Below are positions 1-11,930 of a DNA stretch of 64,000 nt, in pieces. Each line of letters opens with the position of its first letter. Position 1 is the stretch's first letter. Below the pieces are notes generated by a model. The model was not told the origin of the DNA and ran no database searches. It saw nothing but the letters and a program-made list of their open reading frames with translations. The translations under genes were made by a program, and so were the position numbers. Origin of the DNA: Zeugodacus cucurbitae (Eukaryota; Arthropoda; Insecta; Diptera; Tephritidae); contig NC_071667.1 of the NCBI RefSeq assembly GCF_028554725.1, forward strand, positions 28,725,501 through 28,789,500, written 5' to 3'.

Positions 1-567
1 TTGCCATTTCTTGCGTGGGTTCATTTAAAAAAGTAAAATGAGGAAAATTCGAACATTAAATTATATTTTATTTTCAATGAGCTATAATTTGATTACGACC
101 TCTAGTCTTTGGTGTCCGTTGTCTTTCTCTCTGATTATTAAGGCGTTGGGAACGTTCAGAGCTCGACACCCTAGTGCGAACTTGTATATTTCTAATGTTT
201 TGTTCTTTAAGCCGCTGCATACTCTCTGTACCCGACTCTCAAAGGCGTACTTGGGAGGTTTTGAAATTTTGTTCAGCAAGCAGCTACGAGCACTCGTTAC
301 TCGACTCTCTGGCTCGCGATTGCGATGCGAAGAGAATGACTTGCAAGACGATTTTCAGTTTCAGATTAAGATTCTCCATCACAGAGTATTTTTAATAGCC
401 TCACCTGGGAACTATTTCAAGAAAGTTGAGATTCTAGCAATAAATATATCTTATGTCACTCAGGGTAAATGTAGCTTTATTCAATACAAACATACATACA
501 AATCTTTCCTCTTTATAATTGTAGTATAGATATGCATATTTTGACTTTTTAAAAAACTCAAGACAGA
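1..567 (-). mobile_element. Non-autonomous Helitron, 3' end cut by the window edge
   Basis: This is the reverse-strand counterpart of the Helitron at 23543-25154. On the minus strand it starts with TCTGTCTTGAG after a flanking A, the expected Helitron 5'-TC with insertion after A. It lacks the nested mariner and so shows the uninterrupted sequence across that site (about 520-535). Open frames here (for example 38-529) are unrelated to any protein I recognise and recur in the other Helitron copies, so I treat them as non-coding. Confidence 0.75.
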
Positions 568-1442
568 TATTTCGTTGTTTTACAAATATGAACATAGATT
601 AGTTTAGGCTTATTTACATCATGTTATGATCAGTGTACCTCTTCAGATTTCTATGCCGTGGTGAGTAATAATTAGTGCTTCCATTATATGGACTTAAAAG
701 CTTACTATTTATTTGCTCACATAACTGAGATAATATACAATAAACAATTTTCATGAGGCTGCATATTTCACAATTTTCTATCGTTTCAATTAAGCTCAAG
801 TGTTGAGCGTGAGACTATTATACTGTTAGTCGCACGTTCGTATTTCGGACGACGTAATATCTGTAATTATAGAACGAGATTTTTCTACAACTTAGTTAAA
901 ACTCAGGGAGTATTCCCAAAAATAAAATAGTAAAGTTTTGCAGAAAATTTATTATCTTCTTCTGTAGTAACAAACAATGATTTCTATAGCGTTATTAATA
1001 CCACAGAACAAAATGTTTTACGTGGTTATGAAAATTGAAAGATAGGTGAGACAAAAAATTAGCTGGAAAGATGAGTTGATTACTCTTCTACACAGTCAAA
1101 AATGAGGAACTTATCACATAGAGATGCCATAAAACTCATTCTTATCAACTATATTATATTATACTATTTGCAGATATACTAATTATATACCTTGTTGTTA
1201 GTCTATTCTGTATGTTTAAATTGAGATTAGCGAGAAATTTTAACTAAAAACTTTTGTTACCAGACAGTTGTAGAATTTATTTGCAATGAAGCACGTCGGT
1301 TCAATTTCTCATTTTCTAATCGAACGGTCTTTAAAATATTGACACGCATACGAGTACGGACTTTACATGCATTAGTATACATATGTGAATTTGTGGATGT
1401 TTTAAGTTTCTTGAATAATTATATAACACATAGAGCACAAGA
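568..1442. other. Non-coding 5' flank of the left-arm transporter
   Basis: AT-rich sequence with no convincing open frame. It matches the right arm (about 22666-23542) nearly base for base by eye, so it belongs to the duplicated unit and should include the promoter of this transporter copy. No clear TATA box at a standard distance could be picked out. Confidence 0.6.
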
Positions 1443-4117
1443 ATGCACGCGAAGTCGAAATCGGCGATTTTCAATAAACGCTATCGGAGACAAATTCTCG
1501 CCACCCTAACAGGTCAGTTTTTGTAGTGAAATAGTATGTATTTTAAATTCCAAGTTATTATGAACATAATGAACAAACTGTTCCCAAAGGTTTGCGAGTG
1601 CGTACAACAATCCGAGAATGCTTGGCAATTTCACCACATCTTAGTCTAACTGTTTTTATGAAACTGTCGTTCTGAATTAGACAGCGCGTTGCAACGTCAT
1701 GGTGTCATTTCATCAGCGCTTGGTTAGCGGAGCTTCTTGTAGCAGCTAGTTTTTTACGCTTAATAGAGTATTTGCGAAATATATTTGCAGAGTCTTTCAA
1801 CTTATTTTCATTTGTTGAACTATCCTTAACGTGGTTTAAGCTTAAAGAAGTGTACAAAGTGTAAATAGACAATTACTCACTAACGAAAAACGTCTGAAAC
1901 ACTAATTTTTACAGAAGAAATAGCAAAAAGAAGATGCACTCAGATTTTTTTTACAAAATGGAAAATGGGCGTGGCATCACCCACTTATGGGTCAAAAGCC
2001 ATATCTGAGGAACTATACCCTGATGATGTGTCGAAAATGCATGTAACCACGACAACTTCCCATATAACTCAATTGTGAATTCCATCTTATTCCTTCACTT
2101 TATAATATATACATAAGCAACCAATAAAGATGGCGTTATCAAACTTTACACAAATACGGTATTTCAGCTGTGATATCACTTGTGGAAAAATTTTCGAATT
2201 TAGCTTTATTAAGCTTTAAGATTTTAGCTTTATTATAAAGATAAGGGTTTGTCATTATGTTTCTAAAATGATTTCGGGCAAGTGGCCACGGTGGATGGCT
2301 CGAATAAACTCTGGTAGGTAGGCCCAACTGTGAACACATTTTGAGCTCGTATAAAAACCTATTACGGCATTATTCTATATAGAGATAGTCTTAAGCTTAG
2401 TTTGGAGTATAACCGTTATACGGGATATCAACTCTCGTTTTTATTATGTGTCTATTAACATCTTTACTGTACGTACCTGTAATATATCATTTTCATAATA
2501 ATTTCCTTCTTCTCTTCTTAGAGCATATTATGACCTTCGCTCATGCTGCAGGTCTAGGCTGGCTCTCACCTACATTAAATATTCTTCAGTCTCCTGCTTC
2601 GCCGTTAGATTTTCCAGTTACTACCGATGACGCTTCTTGGATTGGTTCTACCTTTGGTTTAGGTTTCATAGCAGGAAATGTATTCTTTGGACTCACCATG
2701 GATCGCTTCGGCCGCAAACTGAATATGTACATTTTGGCTTTCCCCCATATGGTAAAAAGAAAAAACTCAACTTAGAACATTTCATAGAAGAATATACATG
2801 TTTTAGATTTTCTGGATACTCAATTACCTGGTGCAAAGTGTTGAATATTTGTATGTAGGACGTTTTAGTGCGGGACTCGCTAGTGCTGGTATCTTTCTGG
2901 TTGTGCCGGTCTATATAAGTGAAATAACGGATAAGGAGTTAGTTGTTACGAAATTGAAATCGAAAATGTGTATTAATTTAAATGTACTTGCTCTCTTCCC
3001 CAACTTTCTTCATACCATTTCAGCATACGCGGTGCCCTCACCGCCATGGCTATGATGTTCTTCAGCACCGGTTTGCTATCCGGTTATATATTGGCCACCT
3101 ATCTCGACTACTACTTAATACCCTGTATCATTGTAGTGCTGCCTATTATTTATCTCGTGGGAAATTTATTCCTTCCAGAGACACCACAGTGTTTATTGAA
3201 ACATGGTCGTGAGAAGGAGGCAGAGTTCTCCTTCAACTTCTATAAAAATATTGAACCACAGGATAAAATGCAATGCTTTGCTACGCAACCCTTGCCACAG
3301 AGGCAGAATTCAAAGAACTGAAGACAGCTATTGAGCTAGGAGGCCTCTCAGCGCTTGTTACACTCAGGGACTTTTGTAAGTTGGAGCACAAATATGGGTC
3401 AACTTCCATCCACCAAAATATTTACTTTTCATATTTTACTAGTTAACAGATCGACGTTATTCAATTTCTTCACCGCCGCAATTTTGTGCTTACTGAATCA
3501 GCTGTCTGGTAGCTTTGCCATCATCAACTACATGGCGAATATATTTGCCGCCTCTGGTTCGACAATTGATCCAAACGTTAGCGCCATCGTTATGGGATTC
3601 GTACAAATATTGGGCTCGCTGTCGGCCACGGTGTTGGTGGAACGTTTCGGACGTCGACCACTGCTTCTATCATCGGCTGTTGGCATGATGGCGGGCATGT
3701 ACAGTTTCGGTGCATTCGTACAATTTACCGACGCAGAAACGAAGGCCGCCTACAACTGGGTACCAATTGTATTCATGATGTTGGTGGTGTTTACGGCCTC
3801 CTATGGGGTTTTTGGTATATTTTTCACCATCGTCGTGGAGATGCACCCGGCAAAGGTGGGTGTTAGAAGAGATTATGAATAGGTTTATACAATAAACAAT
3901 TTTTTGTTGTTTTTAGATACGGGTCCAGGCTTTATCTATTTGTATGTTATTTAACAGCATTTTAGTATTTATAACACTGAAGTTGTATCCATTTTTCCTA
4001 TTTGAATTGGGTATTACCGTTACTATGTACTCCTGTGCTAGTGTTTGTGTGGCTGCTGGTATCTATCTGTACATCTTTCTACCGGAGACGAAAGGCAAAT
4101 CAATGGATAAGGATTAG
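1443..4117 (+). pseudogene. Tret1-like sugar transporter, frameshifted copy in left arm
   Basis: Six exons can be placed: 1443-1512, 2522-2751, 2807-2937, 3024-3375, 3443-3855 and 3917-4117. The start is ATG at 1443 (MHAKSKSAIF...). The coding sequence carries major-facilitator sugar-transporter signatures: DRFGRK in the first intracellular loop, PETPQ after the sixth membrane segment, ERFGRR in the C-terminal half and PETKGK at the end. Exon 4 is 352 nt, against 353 in the intact right-arm copy. The missing base lies at 3302-3306, next to a ten-base block that reads in the opposite direction from the other arm. The frame then closes at about 3321, before the second half of the transporter. 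The donor after exon 3 is GTTAGT instead of GTAAGT. The copy is probably non-functional unless the lesion is an assembly error. Confidence 0.85.
1875..2140 (-). repeat. Fragment of the dispersed hairpin repeat in intron 1
   Basis: The segment with CTCACTAACGAAAAACGTC and GGGCGTGGC...CCCACTTATGGGTC matches the interior of the repeat copies at 4288-5384 and 9527-10993. It has no terminal hairpins and is absent from the right arm, so it was either gained here or lost there after duplication. Confidence 0.7.
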
Positions 4118-4202
4118 AATCGTACATATAAACATATTTACGTGGGCAAAAATTGAGACTCGTTGCATGTCTAATGTCTAATAAAAAATTAGGACTATAA
4201 AG

Positions 4203-4208
4203 AATAAA
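4203..4208 (+). terminator. Poly(A) signal AATAAA for left-arm transporter
   Basis: AATAAA lies 86 bases after the stop codon at 4115-4117. The matching signal sits at the same relative place in the right arm (20317-20322, minus). Confidence 0.5.
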
Positions 4209-4287
4209 GCATTGAATTGTTGAACTCTCACTTAAATAGATTAATCATTTTATTTTAATATCGGGTATCGGAATATTGTCTCTATTC

Positions 4288-5384
4288 ATTATACTCTCGC
4301 AACAAAAGTTGCTAAAGAGAGTATTATAGTTTTGTTCACATAACGGTTGTTTGTAACACCCAAAACTAAACGAGTTAGATATAGGGTTATATATACCAAA
4401 GTGATCAGGGTGAAGAGTGGAGTTCAAATCCGAATGTTTAAGATATCTTGATGAAACTTGGCACACTTATTTATTGGCACCACAGGAAGGTTGCTTCGAA
4501 AATGAGCAAAATCGGACCACTGCCACGCCCACAAAATGGTGAAAACCGAAAACACATAAAGTGCCATAACTAAGCCATAAATAAAGCTATGGAAATAAAA
4601 TTTAGTATGGAGGATCGCACTATGAAGGGGCATATTTGGATGTTGTTTTTTAGGGAAGTGGGCGTGGCCCCGCCCCCTACTAAGTTTTTTGTACATATCT
4701 CGCAAACCAATAGAGCTATATAAACCAAACTTTCTGCAGTCGTTTTTTTTTAGCCAAAAGTTGGGTTGAAAATTACTAAAAGTGGGTTAACTCACTAACG
4801 AAAAACGTCAGAAACACTAAATTTTACATAAGAAATGGCAGAGCTGCACTCAGAGTTTTTTACAAAATGGAAAATGGGCGTGGCGTCGCCCACTTATGGG
4901 TCAACACCATATCTCAGGAACTACTCGACCGATTTCAATGAAACTTGGTTTGTAATAGTTTTCTTTCATCCCAATGATATGTTGGGAAAATAGGCCAAAT
5001 CGTTTCACAACCACGCCTACTTCCTATATACCAGAACTTTGAAGACGATCTGAATCGTTTACTTTACAATATATAAAGTAAGCACTAGTGAAGATATCGA
5101 TGCAGAACTTTGCATAAATACTGCATTTATAGTGTGGCAGCCCCATTCTAAAAATAGCCGAAATCGGACCATAGGTTTTCAAGGCCCCATATATCGAACA
5201 CGAGGACCTCGGTGCTTCTAACCTAATATTATGGTTTCCGACTTTCAATGGACTTTATACAATATATATGACAAATATGTGAGTCAAATTGTGTATTATA
5301 TAATATAAATAAAGTTAAATAAATAAATTGCGAGAGTATAAAATGTTCGGTTACACCCGAACTTAGCCCTTCCTTACTTGTTTT
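4288..5384 (-). repeat. Dispersed hairpin-ended repeat, near full length
   Basis: The left border is ATACTCTCGCAACAAAAGTTGC, a hairpin end. The right border is GTTACACCCGAAC followed by CTTAGCCCTTCCTTACTTG, the opposite hairpin end. The interior holds several CCACGCCCAC / GTGGGCGTGG blocks shared with the other copies. The short open frames at 4245-4705 and 5024-5248 belong to the repeat and are not genes. This copy marks the edge of the inverted duplication. Confidence 0.85.
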
Positions 5385-5470
5385 GATTCAGAATATATCA
5401 CTCAATGAATACAGATAGGAATTCTTTAAGGAATATATGGTTAACGTACAGATATATAATACTGAACAAT

Positions 5471-5476
5471 TTTATT
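5471..5476 (-). terminator. Poly(A) signal for transporter 5517-7812
   Basis: TTTATT on the plus strand reads AATAAA on the minus strand, 41 bases past the stop codon at 5517-5519. Confidence 0.5.
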
Positions 5477-5516
5477 TGAATATTTTACAAAACAAGATAT
5501 ACCTATAAAATATTAT

Positions 5517-7812
5517 TTAGTTTTTGTCCATTGATTTTCCTTTCGTCTCCGGCATAAATATATACAAATATATTGTGGTAACTATAGATATTGCACCACA
5601 GGTGTACATTGTGGCAGGAATACCCAATTCGAATAGGAAATAAGGGTATATCTTCAAGATCACGAACACTAGAAGACTCACAAAGCACATCGATATCGAT
5701 AATGCCTCGGCACGGATCTAAAACAAAAACGAAAAAAAAGAAAGGTAATTAAGTGAAGAAATAGAAAAGTTTTTGAACAAAGTTGGAATCTTTAGTTCAA
5801 TAAACATCTATGTATTTGTAAAAGTTATAAAAATATTAAAATACCTTCACAGGCAATATTTCCACAACCATGGTGAAGAAATTTCCAAAGAGTCCACTGG
5901 CGGAAGTGAAAACCACAACTAGCATAAAGGCAAATGGCACCCACGTGGCATATTGATCCTTCGTGTGCGCACCGGCGAACTGTTCAAAAGCACCGAACCC
6001 AAACATGCCAATAATCATGGCTGTGGTGGAACAGAACAACAGCACCCTTCTACCAAATCGTTCCACAAACAAGGTGGCAAATAATGTTCCACATATATGC
6101 GAAACGCCCACAATTGTGGTAGACAAATAAGGATCCATTGTAGAGCTGGAAGCGGCAAATATTGAAGTCATGTAGTTGAGGAAGGCGAAACTCCCCGACC
6201 ATTGATATAAGATGCAGAGCACAAAGGTGTGAGCAAATGCCTTGAGCGCCGACCTTTCAACTGTCACAACAAATAATTGTATGTACAAATAATTAGAATT
6301 CAAAAACAGTTCGCAGAACACTCACAAAAGTCATGTAGTTTTACGGGCACGTTGGCGTCACCGGTCAAAATTATCGTTTTTAAATCTTCAAATTCGCTTT
6401 GCCCTTCCGTTGATGTTTTCGATTCGTCAACGCTTATGCTCGTTCGTGGTTTCTTTTCGTAGTCAACGCCTTTGTAGAAATTAAAAGCTGCTTCCGCTTC
6501 GGCCAGTTGCCCACTTCGCAGGAGGCTTTGTGGTGTCTCCGGGAAGAAACAAACCACCACAACGTAAAGTATGGGCAGCGCCAGTGCAATACACGGTGTA
6601 AGGTAGTAATCGATTTTTGTGGGCAATATGAAGCCAATGAGCACACCGCAACTAAGGAACATCATGCCCATGGACATGAGTGCACCACGAATTCTATAAA
6701 AAAAAAATTGAAATATATTAAAACTCTCCTTTCATTTAGTAAAGTTAACACTCTCACTCTTTGTCTACAATTTCACTGAGGAAAATCGGCGCGACAACAA
6801 ACAAACCGCCGCTTGTGACACCAGCAAAGAATCGCCCTGCATACAGATACTCCACACTTTGTACAAAATAATTTAAGATCCAAAATAGCTGAAATTTAAT
6901 GTGTTCGGTGGATTATAGCGTATCAAAATTGTAACAGTTTTTCTTCCTCACCATATGAGGGAAAGCTAATAAGTACATATTCAATTTGCGACTAAATCGA
7001 TTTATAGTCAGACCAAATAGTATATTTCCACTCAAAAAGCCGAAACCGAAGAGTGAACCAATCCATGATACCTGGTCAACGGTCACGGGAAAACTCAAAG
7101 GTGTATCGGGCGACTGTATTATTTCCACCGTGGGGGACACCCATCCAATGCCAAGACCGTGTGCGAAGTTCATAATATGATCTGTAACATAATACAAAAG
7201 ACCATTCGTTAACGGCTCATAGATTTTTGCATATTCAGATTTCTATATTATTAACTTGTTTAACTCTACTATGTATAACTCAAGCAAAACCAGATGTGTA
7301 CAGAGAAACTATACCCCACTATGGATTTTTAGGACAAATACATATCTACCTTAGTCTTCGACCGCCTCTTTCTAATTCAGATTACGATAATTTTCTACTT
7401 TTTGGAGTCCGTCTGCACTTCTTGCTTTTTATATCCTCTAGTTTTAAAACACAATATCCGATTAAACAAGAACTTGTTGCTTATTCGCCGCTCTCATTAT
7501 TAAAACCTATGCTTGTTTATGATGAAAGTGCCAATTTCAAATTCTTCCTCAACTTCAGAAAAACCGCAGATATATTCTCTGGTTCACTGGGTGATCCATA
7601 TATTCCGCAGAATATATCCCTTGAATGGAGAAATAACCTACATGAGGTTGAATATCATCATAATATGCCTAATGGATTTTAAGAACTCATGAAGATTTGG
7701 ATTCAGTTCCATCCATGTCTCTCGATATTATAAATTTTAACTCACATGTAAGCGCCATCAATATCTGCATACGATACCGTTTACGAAGCAGGGGTGTCTT
7801 TGGTGGTAACAT
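5517..7812 (-). CDS. Facilitated sugar (trehalose) transporter Tret1-like, 470 aa
   Basis: Member of the SLC2/major-facilitator sugar-porter family, expected to carry trehalose or hexoses across the plasma membrane by facilitated diffusion. Six exons give an uninterrupted frame of 470 residues: 7746-7812, 6952-7181, 6758-6888, 6326-6693, 5845-6260 and 5517-5717. All introns have GT/AG ends. The start ATG at 7812 opens MLPPKTPLLRKRYRMQ, a short basic cytoplasmic tail ahead of the first membrane segment. Family marks include PETPQSLL before the large central loop, ERFGRR in the C-terminal half, and PETKGKSMDKN at the C-terminus. The exon pattern equals that of its neighbours at 12003-15328 and 20407-22665, so these are tandem paralogues. 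Substrate is inferred from family only. Confidence 0.9.
7227..7682 (+). other. Long open frame without ATG in intron 1 of the transporter
   Basis: About 150 codons stay open on the strand opposite the transporter, starting at a TTG. The first residues (ISILLTCLTLLCITQA) look like a signal peptide, but there is no in-frame ATG at the start and no splice acceptor was convincing. No family is recognised. Chance or a decayed gene is as likely as a real secreted protein. Confidence 0.2.
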
Positions 7813-8510
7813 CTTCTTTTATGATTATTGAAACAAAAAACGCGAAGTATATAGAGAATAAATTATATCCCTGTTCCACACAATTTTTTAAGTTATCCCC
7901 TTCAGATCCACGAAGTCCGGCAAACTGCACCTGTCACCGGTTATCACTACACTAATCAATTCTTAAACTACCAAATGTAATTGTCACCAGCGCAACGTTT
8001 CGTAACGTAAATAAGCTTATAAGCAACGTGGTTTATCTTTAGAATTATAAATAACACCGAGCGTCTGACATTATTTGCTTTAGAGCGTGTATTATAGAGA
8101 TTATTAGATAGTTTAGTATAAATTTTGTTTTTGTTGTGTAGAGCCATGAACTATGCAAATAATAGTTTCAATAAACTTTTCTCTAATATAGTCGTTGCTC
8201 GATGCTTGTTGAATAAATGTTACTCTTCTCATATGTGATGTTGAAAAATACCGAAATGTGGCGAGAAACTACTCACTTATTATTAATTAGCATAGTCTCC
8301 AAAATAAATAATGTTAAAAATAAATTTTACAGACTGATATATTAGGCTTTTCTATATAGATTCAAAAGGTTCGCTGAACGATGCTATTTAACACTGATAG
8401 GCTTGTCTAGACGCGACTTTAATAAATAAGTGAATAAGGAAGTCATGATACTTGGCAATGAAAGCGCTTCCGATAAAATTGGCATGAAGACATTCCAAAA
8501 GAATTTTTTT
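7813..8510 (-). promoter_or_regulatory. 5' flank and candidate promoter of transporter 5517-7812
   Basis: No coding signal is seen. On the minus strand a TATA-like TTATTTATAA lies near 8043-8053, about 230 bases before the ATG. Immediately upstream is GCAAATAATGTC (8067-8078), and about 22 bases further an ATCTAATAAT block. The same three elements, in the same order and nearly the same spacing, occur upstream of the paralogue at 12003-15328. That supports this as the core promoter. Confidence 0.5.
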
Positions 8511-9497
8511 ATACTCTCGCAATAAAGTTGCTAAAGAGAGTATTGTAGTTTTTGTTACTTCGGTCAAAATTGAGATATCTTAATGAAACTTGTTACATAT
8601 GTTCTTTAGCACCCTGAGGAGGTTGGTGTTGAAAATGGGCGAAATCGGACCATTGCCAATTTCATTTTTTACGTTTTACGTTTAATTACGTTTATGGTAC
8701 ATATCTCGTAAACTACTAAAGCTATATCAACCAAACTCTCTAGAGTTGTTTCTGTTAGCCACTTCCTTATATAGTTCAAAAAGGTTATGTTGAAAACTAC
8801 TAAAAAATGCTTTAATTCACTAAGGAAAAACACTAGAAATCTTAAATTTCATGTTAAAGATGGTTCAGGTGAGCTGCACTCTCATTGATATACAAAGTTT
8901 TAAATAGGCGTGGCTTCGCCCACTTAGCGGTCAAAAACCATATCTCAGAAACTACTCGACCAATTTCAATGAAATTCGGATCATAATATTTTCCTGGGAG
9001 GCCAAATATGTTTTTAAGATAATTCATTTGTAATCGGTTCACAACCACGCCTACTTCCCATATACCAAAATTTTGAAGATGATATCGGTACAGAACTTTC
9101 CACAAATTCTGAATTTATAGTGTGGTATCGCCGATCCAAAATTCGCCGAAATCTGAACATAAATTTTCAAGGCCCCATGTATCGAACATGCGGACCTCAG
9201 TGCTTATAATTAATTGTTTACCGAAAATATAAATAAGTCTCTCCGATATTTTGATGAAATTCAGAAGAAATATTTTTCTTCTAATAATATGTCTCCGTTT
9301 CAAAAATTATTGAAATCGGATCATAACTTCCCCTAGCTCCCATATACCTAATATTAGGGTTTTCAAACTTTCAATGGACCTTATACATATATAGCCGACT
9401 ATGTGAGTAATATTGTGTGTTATACTAATATAATTAAATAAATAAATTGCGTGAGTATAAAATGTTCGGTTACACCCGAATTTAACCCTTTCTTAAG
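8511..9497 (-). repeat. Dispersed hairpin-ended repeat
   Basis: The left border is ATACTCTCGCAATAAAGTTGC and the right border is GTTACACCCGAA...CCCTTTCTTA. The interior is shorter than in the full-length copies. It lies head-to-tail with the next copy, with only about 30 bases between them. Confidence 0.8.
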
Positions 9498-9526
9498 TGT
9501 TATTTGAAGTACTTATTATACTCTCG

Positions 9527-10993
9527 CTACAAAAGTTGCTAAGAGAGTATTATAGTTTTGTTCACCTAACGGTTGTTTGTAAGTCATAAAACTAAACGAG
9601 TTAGATATAGGGTTATATATATCAAAATGATCAGGGTGACGAAACGAGTCAAAATCCGAATGTCTGTCTGTCCGTCCGTCCGTCTGTCCGTGCAACAGAT
9701 AACTTGAGTAAAAATTGAGATATCTTAACGAAACTTGGAACACATATTCCTTGGTACCCTGAGGAGGTTGCTTTCGAAAATGGACAAAATCGGACCATTG
9801 CCACGCCCACAAAATGGCGAAAACCAAAAACTTATAATGTATAATAATTAAGCCATAAATAAAGTTATGAAAATAAAATTTGGAACATTGGATCGTATTA
9901 GGGAGGGGAATATTTGGATGTAATTTGTTTGGAAAAGTGGGCGTGACCCCACCCTCAAATAGGTTTTCTGTATATAACTCGCAAACCAATAAAGCTATAT
10001 AAACCAAACTTTCTGCAGTTGTTTCTTTTAGCCGTTTCCTTATAAGTCCCAAATGGCAGGAAATCGGATAATAACCACGCCCACCTCCCATACAAAGGTT
10101 AAGTTGAAAATGACTAAAAGTGGGTTAACTCACTAACGAGAAACGTCAGAAACAGAAGAAATAGCAGAAGGAAGCTGCACTCAGATTTTTTTACAAAATG
10201 GAATATGGCCGTGATATCTCCCACTTATGGGTCAAAAACCATATCTCAGGAACTACTCGACCGATTTCAATGAAAGTCGGTATATAATACTTTCTTGACA
10301 TCCTGATGACACATGTGAAAAATGGATGAAATCGGTTCATAACCACGACAACTTCCCATATAACTAAATTTTGAATTCCATTTGATTCCTTCACTTTATA
10401 ATGTATACATAAGGAACCAATGAAGATAGCGGAATAAAACTTTACACAAATAGTACATATCATCTCTGGCTTCACTCGAAAAAAAATTGTCGAAAACGGT
10501 CTATAACTTGTCAAGGCCCCTGTTATCGCACATGTTGAACTCCGCGCCTAAGGGTTAATTTTAACCGAAAATATGGGTAAATCTCTTTGATAAGTTAATG
10601 TAATTCAGAGGAAATTGTTCATTCTAATAGTGTGTCTCGGTTCCAAAAATTATTAAAATCGGATAATAACGTCTCCTAGCTCCCATATACCTAATTATAG
10701 GCTTTTCAAAAATATGGTGGGCTTTAATCTGCATATATGTATTGATCAATATGTGAGATATCTTAGCGAAATTAAGTGAGTGTATAGTCTTGGATATAGT
10801 GTACCTTGCTGGTGAGAATGAATGAAATCGGTTCAGGAATTTCCTCAGCCCTCATACACTATATAGGACGATTTTCGTTATTCTATTAAACTTTGTACCG
10901 AATTTATGGGTAAATTTGGGTGTTATCTTAATAAAATTTCTTCAATAAATTGCGAGAGTATAAAATGTTCGGTTGCACCCGAACTTAGCCTTT
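9527..10993 (-). repeat. Dispersed hairpin-ended repeat, long copy
   Basis: The left border is ATACTCTCGCTACAAAAGTTGC and the right border is GTTGCACCCGAACTTAGCC. It includes the simple (GTCC)n-type run around 9664-9692 seen in other copies. The 191-codon open frame at 9516-10091 is a translation of the repeat. Related frames occur at 38742-39410 and 58773-59276, and no start codon or domain supports a protein. Confidence 0.85.
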
Positions 10994-11016
10994 CAAATCA
11001 AATCATATCAAATTAT

Positions 11017-11260
11017 TTACTGACTTAATTAGACCATTGATTGTGATAAACAACACTTACTGTCAATAAAGTAAAACAAGTATCATCAACTATAAACACA
11101 ATACAGGAGATTTATCGAACATCTAAATACAAAAGTATATTATTATCAATTTAATTACTGATTTAATTGAACACTTGATTGTGAAAAAGACACTCTTTAT
11201 AAATAAAGCAAAATAAGTGTTATCTACAACAGAGACCATTTCGGAAATTAATCGAACATG
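11017..11260. repeat. Diverged tandem duplication, ~138-bp period
   Basis: The block beginning TTACTGACTTAATTAGAC at 11017 recurs as TTACTGATTTAATTGAAC at 11155. Both end with ATCGAACAT (about 11114 and 11251). Two units are seen, with clear divergence. No function is visible. Confidence 0.65.
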
Positions 11261-11535
11261 TGACGTTTCGATTATACCATTTTCGAATACATGTAGCTGG
11301 TAAAGATCCAATTTAACTGTTTACAATATATTTCTTACCTGATTTTTGATATTTGCGAATACAAAAGTTCCGTTAAGAGAGAATATTGAGAGCGAAAATT
11401 AAAAAGGTGCTAAAAAAGCTATCAATAGTAAGTGTTTTACTTCCCTATGTAGGTTTGATCCAATAAATGGAATATAGTACATATTTCTCATGAAAATGTA
11501 TGTAATTTAACAAGTAATCTCATAAAATTTTTCTG

Positions 11536-11713
11536 GAGGAATCCGAGGAAGGGGAAGGCCTCCACTCCGTTGGAGGGATCAGGTGAAGAGCGACCTGCTT
11601 ACACTTGGGATCTCCAACTGGCGCCGGACTGCGAGGGAAAGAGAGGAGTGACGCGCTATCAACGATTCGGCTGTAACCGGCTATACGGTTTCAACGCCAA
11701 ACACATACATACA
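11536..11713 (+). mobile_element. RTE-like retrotransposon, 5'-truncated 3' end
   Basis: About 178 bp match the last part of the element at 16831-20096: the coding stretch for the RGRG...RWRDQV region, then the 3' end with GCCAAACACATACATACA. It ends in a CATA-type tail, as the long copy does. Severe 5' truncation is typical of target-primed reverse transcription. Confidence 0.8.
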
Positions 11714-11924
11714 AGTGCTTTGAATTGAGCTTTCAAGATGAATAGGTCTAGATAAATAGGTATATCGCATAGTTCTCAAAACTATCGATAGTGGTGTATA
11801 AGTGTTAATTGTAAAGTTTATTGTCGATAGTTTTAGGTGTTACTAACAATCATTACAAACCACAGCTATTTTACATAGTGCGAGAGTATATTAATAGACA
11901 ACAATAATTCAAGCAGTACCCGAT

Positions 11925-11930
11925 TTTATT
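11925..11930 (-). terminator. Poly(A) signal for transporter 12003-15328
   Basis: Minus-strand AATAAA lies about 73 bases past the stop codon at 12003-12005. Confidence 0.45.

Larger units (their letters stand above)
1..4288. repeat. Left arm of a large imperfect inverted duplication
   Basis: This arm matches the reverse complement of 20253-25105. It contains part of a Helitron (1-567), the upstream region, and a complete six-exon sugar-transporter copy with its 3' end. Exon lengths agree exactly with the other arm except for one lost base in exon 4. Alignment by eye breaks at about 1747-2225, where this arm has about 480 bp, mostly dispersed-repeat sequence, against about 65 bp in the other arm. 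Homology stops near 4288, at the edge of a dispersed repeat. The left window edge falls inside the arm, so it probably continues further left. Confidence 0.9.

Noticed and set aside
9664..9692. (GTCC)n tract as an independent microsatellite or CRISPR-like array
   Set aside because: The run belongs to the dispersed repeat and recurs in its other copies (55204, 59118); there are no spacers.
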